A stretch of DNA of 64,000 bases from UBA4615 sp046046245 (lineage in GTDB: Bacteria; Pseudomonadota; Gammaproteobacteria; Burkholderiales; Burkholderiaceae_E): contig JBJOKE010000003.1 of NCBI GenBank assembly GCA_046046245.1, positions 248,001 through 312,000 of the forward strand, written 5' to 3'. A program made the position numbers and the translations under genes. This document shows, piece after piece, positions 38,910 through 48,900 of this stretch. Each line of letters starts with the position of its first letter. The first letter of the stretch is position 1. The notes under the pieces are model-generated. The model did no database searches. It saw only the letters and a list, made by a program, of their open reading frames with translations, and was not told the origin of the DNA.

Positions 38910-39731
38910 TCAGCGGCGCGGCTCGACCGCCACTACCGGCACGATCGCCGACTCGCCCTGGGCACGGGCCGTCGCCTCGTGCGACTTCATCCCCCACGAC
39001 CACAGCCGCTCGGCCGGCAGCGGCAGCACCAGCAGCAGGTGCTCGAGGATCGCGAGCGACAGCAGCGACGCGACCAGCGTGATCGACACGACCTCGAAGG
39101 GCGACGCGCCCGGTGAAGCGGCCGCCTGCCACATCGGGATCGCGACGATCGTCGCGGCCGCGACCGACACCGGCAGCAGCGCGTTCATCGGCGCGCGCGT
39201 GAAGTAGCTCTGCAGGTACTTCAGGTGCTCGGGCAGGAAGTCGGCGTTCAGGTTGCGCACGCCGAGGAACACGTTGAGCTTCGCGCTCTGGCGCATCGTC
39301 CACAGCACCAGATACGTCCACAGCCCGGTCTGGTTCGGCCGGTCCCAGGTGGCGAAGGCGACGAACAGCGCGAGCACCACCAGCGCGAGCTCGTGGTGGA
39401 CCACGGCCTCGAGCGCCGCGCGGAACCGCGGCCAGCCGCGCATCCCCGGCGGGCACGGCGTGCGCCGCGTGCCGGTCACGTAGCCGAGCAGGAAGCCCAC
39501 CTCCTGCCACGCCCAGATCAGGATCGCGCAGGTGAAGCCGCAGTAGGCACCGGAGATCGAGGTCTGCCCGCTGCTGAACCACAGGCCCCAGACGGCCAGC
39601 GCGGCGACCACCGTGGTCGCGGCCATCGTCATCGGGTGCGTTCGGCGCGGCAGCCCGTCGAGGTAGAGGATCGCGCCGGTGCTCGCCCACCAGACGAGCA
39701 CCGTGAACGCGAAGGGCAGCATGTACTGCAC
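38910..39731 (-). CDS. puhE: PuhE, photosynthetic complex assembly membrane protein
   Basis: A 273-residue DUF3623-type protein with about seven helices. FTVLVWWASTGAILYLDGLP at the N-terminus, CAILIWAWQEVGFLLGYVTG and LNVFLGVRNLNADFLPEHLK are characteristic. It is needed for normal assembly of the core complex in other purple bacteria. The start is GTG at 39731, with GCAGGAG five bases upstream. It is the last photosynthesis gene of the minus-strand superoperon. Confidence 0.93.
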   Translation of the reverse strand: MQYMLPFAFTVLVWWASTGAILYLDGLPRRTHPMTMAATTVVAALAVWGLWFSSGQTSISGAYCGFTCAILIWAWQEVGFLLGYVTGTRRTPCPPGMRGWPRFRAALEAVVHHELALVVLALFVAFATWDRPNQTGLWTYLVLWTMRQSAKLNVFLGVRNLNADFLPEHLKYLQSYFTRAPMNALLPVSVAAATIVAIPMWQAAASPGASPFEVVSITLVASLLSLAILEHLLLVLPLPAERLWSWGMKSHEATARAQGESAIVPVVAVEPRR

Positions 39732-39753
39732 GAAGACTCCTGCGGTCGTCCGA

Positions 39754-40818
39754 TCACCAGACCGGCGCGACGCGCACCGAGGCCGGCAGCGCGTTCTTCT
39801 TCACCGGCATCAGGAACAGCCGACCGAAGGTGAGCGCCGCGCCCGCCGCGCACAGGCCGCGGGTGATCCACGACCCGAGGCCGCCCTTCGCCTTCGCGTC
39901 GTCGACCTTCTTCGAGTACGCGAACAGCTTCTCGAGGCCGGCGCGGAACTTCGGGTTGTTCGTGTCGAGCACCAGCGGGAACACCTGCTTCGTGATCTCC
40001 GAGCAGACGTCGAAGACGCGGTAGTCGTAGGCGTCCGACTCCAGGCCCATCGCCTTGTGGAGCATCGGGCGCGTGTGGTCGCGCACGTACATCGTCGCGT
40101 AGACGGCGAGCAGGAAGAAGCGGATCCAGAGGGTGTTCAGGCCGGTCAGCAGCTTCGGGTCGGCGCGCATCATCAGCGCGAACGACTCGCCGTGGCGGAA
40201 CTCGTCGTTGCACCAGCGCTCGAACCACTTGAAGATCGGGTGGAAGCGCAGCTCCGGGTGCTTCTCCAGCTGCCGGTAGATCGTGATGTAGCGGGCGTAG
40301 CCGATCTTCTCGGACAGGTAGACGGAGTACATGATGTACTTCGGCTTGAAGTAGGTGTAGTGCTTCGTGCGCTTGAGCGCACCGAGGTCCACGCCCAGCC
40401 CGTAGTCCTTCAGCGCCATGTTGATGAAGTTCGCGTGACGCGACTCGTCGCGCGTCAGGTAGGTCATCAGCTGCTTGATGTCGGGGTTCTCGACGTTGCG
40501 GCGGATCTCGTTGTAGAGGACGCAGCCCGAGTACTCCGAGGTCAGCGAGGACACGAGGAAGTCGAGGAACTCCTGGCGCAGCTCGGGCTCGAGCTCGCGG
40601 ATCTCGCTCGCGAACTCGGCGGTGCGCTGGAAGTGGTCATGGTTGTTGTCGCCGGCGTACTCCGCCATGTGCGCGTCCCACTCGGCGCGCATCGGCGAGA
40701 CGTCGATGCGGTTCATCGCCTCGTAGTCGGTGGTGTAGAAGCGCGGGCTGATCAGCGTGCGCGCCTTGGCGTGCGCCATCGCCTGCTCGGGCGAATCGAT
40801 CGTGGTGTCCATCGACAT
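39754..40818 (-). CDS. acsF: Mg-protoporphyrin IX monomethyl ester oxidative cyclase, aerobic
   Basis: A 354-residue di-iron oxygenase that closes ring E using O2. LVSSLTSEYSGCVLYNEI, TRDESRHANFINMALKD and WCNDEFRHGESFALMM carry the Glu/His iron ligands. It is the only cyclase seen here; the anaerobic bchE is absent from the window, so under these genes pigment synthesis requires oxygen at this step. It lies between puhC and puhE, the order known from Rubrivivax. Confidence 0.96.
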   Translation of the reverse strand: MSMDTTIDSPEQAMAHAKARTLISPRFYTTDYEAMNRIDVSPMRAEWDAHMAEYAGDNNHDHFQRTAEFASEIRELEPELRQEFLDFLVSSLTSEYSGCVLYNEIRRNVENPDIKQLMTYLTRDESRHANFINMALKDYGLGVDLGALKRTKHYTYFKPKYIMYSVYLSEKIGYARYITIYRQLEKHPELRFHPIFKWFERWCNDEFRHGESFALMMRADPKLLTGLNTLWIRFFLLAVYATMYVRDHTRPMLHKAMGLESDAYDYRVFDVCSEITKQVFPLVLDTNNPKFRAGLEKLFAYSKKVDDAKAKGGLGSWITRGLCAAGAALTFGRLFLMPVKKNALPASVRVAPVW

Positions 40819-40836
40819 GACGGTCTCCCTGGGAAC

Positions 40837-41298
40837 TCAGTGGCGAGGCGCGGCCGCGATCAGCCGCGCGAACACGGCCGCGTTGGTCGGGCCGAAGGAT
40901 TCGAGGTCGACGAGCCGGCCGGTGGCCGGGTCGTGCAGGGTCAGTCGCCCGTCGGCGCGGCCGATCAGCTCGAACGGCTGCTCGGGACCGAGGCCGCGCG
41001 CCCGGCGCTCGCGGGCCAGCCCGCGCAGCACGCCGCGCACGAAGCCCTGCTCGCCGACGAAGGACTCGACCGCGGCGCCGGTCGTGGCGTCGGTGACCGC
41101 GATCGAGCCGTCGGGCCGGTCGTCGAAGCGCAGCATCCGCGTCGCCGCCGCCGGCGCGTCGGGCTCGCGGACCTCGACGCCCGACAGCCGCACCGCAGCC
41201 GCCGCCACGAACGCGAACAGCGCGACCGCGGCCATCGCGGCGATCGCGCCGCGCGGGATCATCGGGTCCTGGGGACGGGGCACGGCCTTGGTGGTCAT
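40837..41298 (-). CDS. puhC: PuhC, reaction-centre/LH1 assembly protein
   Basis: A 153-residue protein with one N-terminal transmembrane helix and a periplasmic domain holding RMLRFDDRPDGSIAVTDATT and VGEQGFVRGVLRGLARERRA. PuhC promotes assembly or organisation of the LH1-reaction centre core. It is spaced about 20 nt from its neighbours puhB and acsF. Confidence 0.92.
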   Translation of the reverse strand: MTTKAVPRPQDPMIPRGAIAAMAAVALFAFVAAAAVRLSGVEVREPDAPAAATRMLRFDDRPDGSIAVTDATTGAAVESFVGEQGFVRGVLRGLARERRARGLGPEQPFELIGRADGRLTLHDPATGRLVDLESFGPTNAAVFARLIAAAPRH

Positions 41299-41319
41299 CG
41301 CGGGCTCCGGGTCGTGGGC

Positions 41320-42054
41320 TCAGCGGCCGGCGAGCGCGGCATCGCCGTCGGCGCGGCCCGGCATCCGCACCGACGCGGCGGCTGGCATGCGGACCGGGAC
41401 GGGCGCGGCGGCCGGGGGCGCGAGCGACGCGGGCGCGGCGGGCTGCAGCGCGCCGCCGGTCGCCTTCGACCAGGCCTCGGCGAGCAGCGCGCCGACCGTC
41501 TCGCCGTCGGCCACGCCGCGCAGCATCGGCTCGGGCTTCGCCAGCCGCCACGGCCGCGCGTGCGGCCACAGGTGCGCGTAGCCGATCGAGGCCTCGGCGA
41601 GCGTCAGCGGCAGGTCGCCGGTGCCGTCGCGATGGATGCGCAGCCCGGCCGCGGCGATCCGGCCGTGGGGGATGTTGAAGCTCATCGTCAGCACGATGCC
41701 CACGCGCATCACCACGCGCCGGTCGGTGACGGTGTAGAGCGTCGTCCGTGCCGACAGCCAGGCCATCGTCCACAGCAGGCCGACCGCGACGGCCGCGAGG
41801 GCCGACAGCGTCGCCAGGCCGGCAGCCGCCTGGCGGACGGTGTCGCCGTCGGCGAGCGCGGACGCGACCTGCACCGCGCCCACGATCGCGAAATAGATCG
41901 CGACCTTGCGGACGTGGAAGACGCGCAGCGCGAGCGCGCGGACCTCGGGCGCGCCCTGCCAGACGATCCGCTCGCCCGCGGGCAGCGGCTCGGGCAGGCC
42001 GGGCACCGGCTCGAAGTCGTGTTCCGGCCCGGGGCCGTGGCGATGGCCGTCCAT
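41320..42054 (-). CDS. puhB: PuhB, reaction-centre assembly protein
   Basis: A 244-residue PH-domain-like membrane protein. PLPAGERIVWQGAPEVRALA, two helices, then TTLYTVTDRRVVMRVGIVLT and NIPHGRIAAAGLRIHRDGTG are typical of PuhB. The C-terminal 50 residues are Ala/Pro-rich and variable. It starts 2 nt from the puhA stop. Confidence 0.93.
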   Translation of the reverse strand: MDGHRHGPGPEHDFEPVPGLPEPLPAGERIVWQGAPEVRALALRVFHVRKVAIYFAIVGAVQVASALADGDTVRQAAAGLATLSALAAVAVGLLWTMAWLSARTTLYTVTDRRVVMRVGIVLTMSFNIPHGRIAAAGLRIHRDGTGDLPLTLAEASIGYAHLWPHARPWRLAKPEPMLRGVADGETVGALLAEAWSKATGGALQPAAPASLAPPAAAPVPVRMPAAASVRMPGRADGDAALAGR

Positions 42055-42056
42055 GG

Positions 42057-42821
42057 TCAGAACAGCGGCTCGGCGCGCTCGGGGGTGGCGTACAGCAGGC
42101 CGGCACCCCAGATCGCCATGATCTTCTCCTCCTCGAGCATCGTGACCTGCTGCGGGTCGCGGGTGCTCGGCACGGCGGCGAACTGCGCGCCCTGCAGCGC
42201 GCCGACGCGCACGCCGCGGCGGGTGATCCGGCAGAAGTTGATCGGCAGCAGCACGCTGCGGGTGCCGCCGCCGTCCATCGGGATCGCGACCTCGAGATGG
42301 CGGAACATCGCTTCGGAGCGGTCGACCCAGAGGTCCACCACGGTGCCGCCGGTCTCGCCGTCGGCACCGATCACGGGCAGGCCGCGCGGGTCGCGGTCCT
42401 GCGTCGCCACCGAGTAGTCGGGCAGCGTGCGCAGCGGCACGATCTTCGGCTCGTGGTGCAGCGTGAGCTCGGGATGATCCGGCCGCTCGGTCCACGAGCC
42501 GGGGCCCACGCCCGCGGTCAGCGCGTCGCCGACCGGCTCGATCGGCGCGCCGTTGAAGCGGTTCGCCGGTTCGGCGGTGAAGTTGGTCAGCGGCGCGTGA
42601 AAGCTCGGCGCCTGCCGGGTGCTGCCGTCGTGCAGCAGGTAGGTCTTCGGGCGCGGCGCGGGCGGCCAGCCCTCGATCGTGCCGTGCGCGGTCTCCAGCG
42701 GGTAGCCCTCTCGCTTGCCTTCACGGACCAGGTAGACGATCAGTCCCGCGAAGAACGCCCAGAACACGTAGAGGACGATCTGCGCGACGTCCACGTACTG
42801 CGTGATGGCTCCGAATCCCAT
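42057..42821 (-). CDS. puhA: Photosynthetic reaction centre H subunit
   Basis: The 254-residue protein has one N-terminal helix (DVAQIVLYVFWAFFAGLIVYL) and a large cytoplasmic beta-barrel domain. RREGYPL-like sequence follows the helix; GTVVDLWVDRSEAMFRHLEV and VLLPINFCRITRRGVRVGAL are conserved barrel segments around the QB proton path. It caps the L/M dimer on the cytoplasmic side. Confidence 0.96.
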   Translation of the reverse strand: MGFGAITQYVDVAQIVLYVFWAFFAGLIVYLVREGKREGYPLETAHGTIEGWPPAPRPKTYLLHDGSTRQAPSFHAPLTNFTAEPANRFNGAPIEPVGDALTAGVGPGSWTERPDHPELTLHHEPKIVPLRTLPDYSVATQDRDPRGLPVIGADGETGGTVVDLWVDRSEAMFRHLEVAIPMDGGGTRSVLLPINFCRITRRGVRVGALQGAQFAAVPSTRDPQQVTMLEEEKIMAIWGAGLLYATPERAEPLF

Positions 42822-42848
42822 GTTGACGCTCCTTTGTGCGCGATGCGG

Positions 42849-44288
42849 TCAGCCGGGCAGCACCGGCAGTCCGAACTTCGTGGGCGACGCCGGCGTGGCG
42901 CCGCGCCGTGAGGTCCTGACCAGCGGTCCGATCGCGATCAGGGTGGTGAACAGCAGGAACAGCTCGACGTGGTAGACGGTGGCGTAGCCGGTGGCCGGGT
43001 GCTGCAGCACCTCGCCGAGCGCGCCGCTCGAGGCGAGCGCCGAGACCGCGTCGCGCAGGCCGCCGCCGGCGGCGATCGCGAGACCCGCGCAGGTGGCCTG
43101 CACACCGCCCCAGGCGCCGAGCGCGAGCCCCTTGAAGCCGTCGGTGTCGAGCGCCATCGCCGCGGTCAGCGTGCCGACCGCGAACAGCCCGCCGCCGAAG
43201 CCGATCAGCACGACGCCCGCGCGGAACAGCATCGGCGAGCCGACCGGCTCGGCGAAGATCACCATCGAGAACGCGGCGAGCCCCGCGGTCGCGCCCGCGG
43301 CCGCGACCCGCAGCGGGTCGGCGCCGCGGCCGAGCCGCCGCGCGGCCAGGCCGAACGCGGCGAGCGAGCCGGCGGCGATCAGGCCGGTGAGTGCGCTGGT
43401 CGCACCCACGCCGAGCCCGAGGATCTCGGCGCCGTAGGGCTCGAGCACGATGTCCTGCATGCTGAACGCCGCGGTGCCCAGGCCCACCGCCCACAGGAAC
43501 CGCCGTGCGCGCGTCGCGCCCGAGAAGCGCGCCCAGGCCTCGCGGAAGCCGGACGCGTCGGTCGCGTCGTTGCGGCGGCCGAGCACGCGCGGCTCCTGCT
43601 TCCACAGCGCGATCAGGTTCAGCGCCATCGTCACGCTGGCCGAGCCCTGGACGACCTTCACCAGCTGCACCTGCGTGAAGTCGGCGAGCAGGAACCCGAA
43701 GACGACGCTCGAGACCACCATGCCGGCCAGCAGCATCACGTACATCAGCGCGACCACGCGCGGCCGCGCGTCCTCGGGCGCGATGTCGGTGGCGAGCGCC
43801 AGCCCCGCGGTCTGCACGGTCTGCATGCCGGCACCGACCATCAGGAACGCGAGCGCGCCGCTCGCGTGGCCGATCCACCACGGGCCGTTCGTGATGTCGC
43901 CCGACAGCAGGATCAGCGCGAACGGCATGATCGCCAGCCCGCCGAACTGCAGCCAGGTGCCGAGCCAGATGTAGGGCACGCGGCGCCAGCCGAGCACCGA
44001 GCGGTGCGTGTCGGAGCGGAAGCCGATCAGCGCGCGGAACGGCGCGACCAGGATCGGCAGCGCCACCAGCGCGGCCACCAGCCAGGCGCCCACGCCCAGC
44101 TCGACGATCATCACGCGGTTCAGCGTGCCGATCAGCAGCGCGGCCGCCATCCCCACCGACACCTGGAACAGCGACAGGCGCAGCAGGCGCGCGAGCGGCA
44201 GCCGGTCGCTCGCCGCGTCGGCGAACGGCAGCAGGCGCGCGGGTACCTGGACCCACGTCTGCCAGAGCCGCTTGCGCGGGACGTTCAT
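42849..44288 (-). CDS. lhaA: LhaA, LH1 assembly protein of the PucC/BCD family
   Basis: A 479-residue MFS-like protein with about 12 helices. VGMAAALLIGTLNRVMIVEL, FRALIGFRSDTHRSVLGWRR and TAGLALATDIAPEDARPRVV are family hallmarks. It is thought to deliver pigment or assist LH1 assembly. The ATG overlaps the bchM stop. A second PucC-family gene lies at 61844. Confidence 0.95.
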   Translation of the reverse strand: MNVPRKRLWQTWVQVPARLLPFADAASDRLPLARLLRLSLFQVSVGMAAALLIGTLNRVMIVELGVGAWLVAALVALPILVAPFRALIGFRSDTHRSVLGWRRVPYIWLGTWLQFGGLAIMPFALILLSGDITNGPWWIGHASGALAFLMVGAGMQTVQTAGLALATDIAPEDARPRVVALMYVMLLAGMVVSSVVFGFLLADFTQVQLVKVVQGSASVTMALNLIALWKQEPRVLGRRNDATDASGFREAWARFSGATRARRFLWAVGLGTAAFSMQDIVLEPYGAEILGLGVGATSALTGLIAAGSLAAFGLAARRLGRGADPLRVAAAGATAGLAAFSMVIFAEPVGSPMLFRAGVVLIGFGGGLFAVGTLTAAMALDTDGFKGLALGAWGGVQATCAGLAIAAGGGLRDAVSALASSGALGEVLQHPATGYATVYHVELFLLFTTLIAIGPLVRTSRRGATPASPTKFGLPVLPG

Positions 44289-44992
44289 CGACGACACTCG
44301 AGCTCCATCGCCTGCGACGTGTAGAAGCCGACGCCGATCCGGTGCGTGCGCGCCGCGGCCCAGCCGGCGAGGCCGGGGGCCCGGCCGATCGCGGTGCGCA
44401 ACCGGTCCTCGCGGACCGGCACGATCGCCGGCGCGCGGTCCGAGCGCGGGAACAGCTTGCCGGTCGCGTGCATCACCGACAGCAGCGGCGTGCGCGGCGC
44501 GAAGGTGAACAGCATCGAGCGGCGCACGCGCGGCGCGAGCGCCGTCAGCGCCTTCACCACGTCCTCGGGCTCGTAGTGGATCAGCGAGTCCATCCCCACC
44601 ACGTGGTCGAACTCGCCGAGCGCGGCGTCGAGCATGTCGCCCGAGCGGAAGTCGATGCGGCCGGCGCCCAGGTCCTGCGGCAGCCGCTGGCGCGCGAGCT
44701 CGACGAGGGTGGGCGACAGGTCGATCGCCAGCACCTCGGCGCCGCGGCGCGCGGCCTCGACCGACAGCGCGCCGGTCCCGCAGCCCGCGTCGAGGATCCG
44801 ACGGCCGTGCAGGTCCTCGGGCAGCCACGACAGCAGCGTCGAGCGCATCCGGTCGCGGCCCTCGCGGACCGTGCGGCGGATGCCGCTCACCGGTGCCGAC
44901 GAGGTGAGGCGCGCCCAGGCCTCGACGGCGGTGCGGTCGAAGTAGTGCTCGATCGCCTCGCGGCGCCGGACGTAGGACGGGTCGGCGGCCAT
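44285..44992 (-). CDS. bchM: Mg-protoporphyrin IX methyltransferase
   Basis: A 235-residue SAM methyltransferase. REAIEHYFDRTAVEAWARLT is the conserved start, RILDAGCGTGALSVEAARRG the SAM motif I, and VVGMDSLIHYEPEDVVKALT a later conserved block. It methylates the C13 propionate before AcsF acts. It begins 1 nt after the bchL stop. Confidence 0.96.
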   Translation of the reverse strand: MAADPSYVRRREAIEHYFDRTAVEAWARLTSSAPVSGIRRTVREGRDRMRSTLLSWLPEDLHGRRILDAGCGTGALSVEAARRGAEVLAIDLSPTLVELARQRLPQDLGAGRIDFRSGDMLDAALGEFDHVVGMDSLIHYEPEDVVKALTALAPRVRRSMLFTFAPRTPLLSVMHATGKLFPRSDRAPAIVPVREDRLRTAIGRAPGLAGWAAARTHRIGVGFYTSQAMELECRR

Positions 44993-44993
44993 G

Positions 44994-45902
44994 TCAGTCG
45001 AATCCCAGCAGGTCGAAGATCTCGCGGTCCTTCAGCGAGTCGGGGGCGAGCGGCTCGGTGCCGGCCCAGAGCTTCTCGGCGAGCTGCAGGTACTCCTGCT
45101 GCACCGCGCGCAGCTCGGGCGAGTCCTCCATCTCGAACAGCGTCGACTTCTTCAGCCGGCTGCGGCGGATCACGTCGAGGTCCGGGAAGTGCGCCATCCG
45201 CTTGAGCCCGACCTTGTCGTTGAACCGGTCGATCTGGTCGGTGTCGCGGGAGCGGTTGGCGATCACGCCGCCCAGCCGCACGTCGTAGTTCTTCGACTTG
45301 GCCTTGATCGCCTGCACGATGCGGTTCATCGCGAAGATCGAGTCGAAGTCGTTGGCGGTCACGATCAGCGCGCGGTCGGCGTGCTGCAGGGGCGCCGCGA
45401 AGCCGCCGCAGACCACGTCGCCCAGCACGTCGAAGATCACCACGTCGGTGTCCTCGAGCAGGTGGTGCTCCTTGAGCAGCTTCACCGTCTGGCCGACGAC
45501 GTAGCCGCCGCAGCCGGTGCCGGCCGGCGGGCCGCCGGCCTCGACGCACATCACGCCGTTGTAGCCCTCGAAGACGAAGTCCTCGACGCGCAGCTCCTCG
45601 GGGTGGAACTGCACCGACTCGAGCACGTCGATGACGGTGGGCTGCAGCTTCTTGGTCAGCGTGAAGGTCGAGTCGTGCTTCGGGTCGCAACCGATCTGCA
45701 GCACCCGCTTGCCGAGCTTGGAGAACGCGACCGACAGGTTCGACGAGGTCGTGCTCTTGCCGATGCCGCCCTTGCCGTAGACCGCGAAGACCTTGGCCCC
45801 CTCGATCTTCAGGTCGGGGTCCATCTGCACCTGCACGCTGCCGTCGCCGTCGGGCGGGCGCGGTCGGCGGATCTCGGAGATCGGGACGTTGGTGACGTTC
45901 AT
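44994..45902 (-). CDS. bchL: Light-independent protochlorophyllide reductase iron protein
   Basis: A 302-residue NifH-like ATPase. The P-loop VYGKGGIGKSTTSSNLSVAF, IGCDPKHDSTFTLTKKLQPT, and the cluster cysteines in GTGCGGYVVG and DVVCGGFAAPL are all present. It feeds electrons to BchN/BchB. ATG at 45902 overlaps the bchH stop. Confidence 0.97.
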   Translation of the reverse strand: MNVTNVPISEIRRPRPPDGDGSVQVQMDPDLKIEGAKVFAVYGKGGIGKSTTSSNLSVAFSKLGKRVLQIGCDPKHDSTFTLTKKLQPTVIDVLESVQFHPEELRVEDFVFEGYNGVMCVEAGGPPAGTGCGGYVVGQTVKLLKEHHLLEDTDVVIFDVLGDVVCGGFAAPLQHADRALIVTANDFDSIFAMNRIVQAIKAKSKNYDVRLGGVIANRSRDTDQIDRFNDKVGLKRMAHFPDLDVIRRSRLKKSTLFEMEDSPELRAVQQEYLQLAEKLWAGTEPLAPDSLKDREIFDLLGFD

Positions 45903-48900
45903 GCGGCGGATCCTTCCGTGATGCCTTCGAGGCGGTCCTCGAGTTCTTCGCCCGCGCGACGCAACGCTTCGAGCGTCGCTTCGTCGGGCGTCCAGTAGTT
46001 CCGTGCGCTCGCCTCGAGCAGCCGGCTCGCGACCTTCGCCGACGCCGTCGGGTTCAGCTTCGCGAGACGCTCGCGCATCTCGGGGTCGAGCATGAAGGTC
46101 TCGGTCAGCTGCTGGTACACCCAGGGCTGGACCTGGCCGGTCGTCGCGGACCAGCCCATCGTGTTGGTCAGGTGGACCTCGATCTGGCGCACGCCCTCGT
46201 AGCCGTGCGACAGCATCCCCTCGTACCACTTCGGGTTCAGCATCCGCGTGCGGCTCTCGAGCGCGACCTGCTCGGACAGCGTGCGGATCGTGCCGTCGCC
46301 CTTGGTCTGGTCGCCGATGTAGACCGGGATGTCCTCGCCGCCCTTCGCCCGGCGCACCGCGCGGCTGATGCCGCCCAGCGTGTCGAAGTAGGTGTCGACG
46401 GTGGTCACGCCGAGCTCGACCGAGTCCAGGTTCTGGAAGGTGAGCTTCACGTCGGCGAGCTGGCTCTGCAGCAGCGCGGGCTGCTTCTGCGGCCGGCCCG
46501 CGCGGCCGTAGGCGAAGCCCTTGCGGCGCGTGTAGGCCTCGGCGAGCTCGTCCTCGTCGTCCCAGCGGCCGTTCTCGATCATCAGGTTGACGTTCGAGCC
46601 GTAGGCGCCGTCGGCGTTGCCGTAGACGCGCAGCGCCGCGGTCTCCAGGTCGCAGCCGTGCTCGGCGATGTAGGCGAGCGCGTGCTTCCTGACGAAGTTC
46701 GTCTCGGGCGGCTCGTCGGCCGAGGCGGCGAGGAACGCGGCCTCGGCCAGCAGCTTGATCTGCAGCGGCATCAGGTCGCGGAAGATCCCCGACAGGGTGA
46801 TCAGCACGTCGATCCGCGGACGGCCCAGCTCGGCCGCCGGGATGAGCGTCGCGCCCGCGAGCCGACCGTAGGAGTCGAAGCGCGGCTTCGCACCCATCAG
46901 CGCGAGCGCCTGCGCGATCGGACCGCCCTCGGTCTTCAGGTTGTCGGTGCCCCAGAGCACGATCGCGATCGACTCGGGCAGCTCGTCGTGTTCCTGCGCG
47001 TGGCGCTCGAGCAGCCGGGCCGCCTGCGCGGCGCCGTCGCGGCAGGCCCAGGCGCTGGGGATGCGGAACGGGTCGAAGCCGTGCAGGTTGCGGCCGGTGG
47101 GCAGCACCGACGGGTTGCGCAGCAGGTCGCCGCCGGGCGCGGGCCGCAGCCAGCGGCCGTCGAGCGCGCGCAGGATGCCGTCGAGCTCGGTGTCGGCCAT
47201 CAGCAGCCGCTGCGCGTCGCGCAGCTCGGCCAGCCGCGCCACCGTGGGCGCGTCGCCCTGCACGCCGGCCACCGTCGCCGCCTGCTCGGGCGTCGCACCG
47301 GCCACCAGCGCCTCGATCGCCGCGCGCGGCGGCACCGGCACGTCGATGCCGGACTCGGCCATCGACGCGAGCATGTCGGTGCGCTGCGCCTGCGTCAGGA
47401 CATGGCCGACCACGTGCAGCCCGTTCGGGATCAGCGTGGTCTCGAACTCCATCAGCTTCACGTGCAGGCGCTGCACCTGCGCATCGGCCTCGTCGGCCGC
47501 CCACCCGGGTTCGGCCGCGGCCATCTCGAGCTCGGCGGCCTGCGCCTGGATCGCCGCCGCGAGCCCCGCGCGGGTCGACGCGGCCTCGTCGGGCTCGAGC
47601 CCGCGCCAGCGGTCGACCGACTCCTTGAGCTCGAGCAGCCCGCGGTAGAGACCGGCGCCGGAGATCGGCGGCGTGAGGTAGGAGATCAGCGTGGCGCCGG
47701 CGCGGCGCTTCGCGATCGTCCCTTCCGACGGATTGTTCGACGCGTACAGGTAGAGGTTCGGCAGCGTGCCGATCATCCGGTCCGGCCAGCAGTCGCCGGT
47801 CATGCCGGCCTGCTTGCCGGGCATGAACTCGAGCGCGCCGTGGGTGCCGAAATGCAGCACCGCGTGCGCGGCGAAGTCCTCGGCGATCCAGCGGTAGAAG
47901 GCCGAGAACGCATGCGTCGGCGCGAAGCCGCGCTCGAAGAGCAGCCGCATCGGGTCGCCCTCGTAGCCCATGCCGGGCTGCACGCCGACCACGACGTTGC
48001 CGAAGCGCTCGCCCATCACGAAGATCGAGCGGCCGTCGGTCTGGATGCGGCCCGGCGCCGGGCCCCACTGGCCCTCGATCTCGCGCAGCCAGGTCTCGCG
48101 GCGGACATGGTCGTCGGCCGAGACCTTCGCGCAGACGTTGGCCGGGGTGCCGTACTGCTGCGCATTGCCTTCCAGCACCGCGCGGCGCAGCGCCTCGACC
48201 GAGGCCGGCACCTCGACCGTGTAGCCGGCGGCCTTCATCGCGGACAACGTGTTGTGCAGCGACTCGAACACCCCGAGGCAGGCCGCGGTGCCCGCGTTGC
48301 CCGAGGCCGGCGGATAGTCGAACAGCACGATCGCCACGCGGCGCTGCGCGCGCTCCGAGCGGCGCAGCGCGATCATCTTCCCGACCCGCGCGGCGAGCTT
48401 CGAGACCCGCTCCGAGCAGGTCATCATGTCGCGGGAATCCTCGGCGGCGTCGAAGGTGCAGCGTTTCGAGCAGCCGGTGCAGGTCGCGCCGGGCGCGCCG
48501 CCGCGGCCGCCGAACACCGTGGGCGCGGTCGCGCCGTCGAGCTCGGGGATCGCGACCATGATCGTGCTCTCGACCGGCAGCAGCCCGCGCTCGGACGCGC
48601 CCCACTGGTCGAGGGTCTGGAACTCGACCGGATGCGCGGCGACGTAGGGCACGTCGAGCGCCGCGAGCGCCTCCTCGGCGGCGCGCGAGTCGTTGTAGGC
48701 CGGGCCGCCGACGAGCGAGAAGCCGGTGAGCGAGACCACCGCGTCGACCGTGGCGACACCGTCCTTCATGAAGAACCGCTCGATCGCCGGCCGCGAGTCC
48801 AGGCCGGCCGCGAAGGCCGGCACCACCTGCAGGCCCTCGACCTCCATCGCCGCGATCACGCCGTCGTAGTGGCGCGCGTTGCCGGCGAGCAGGTAGGAGC

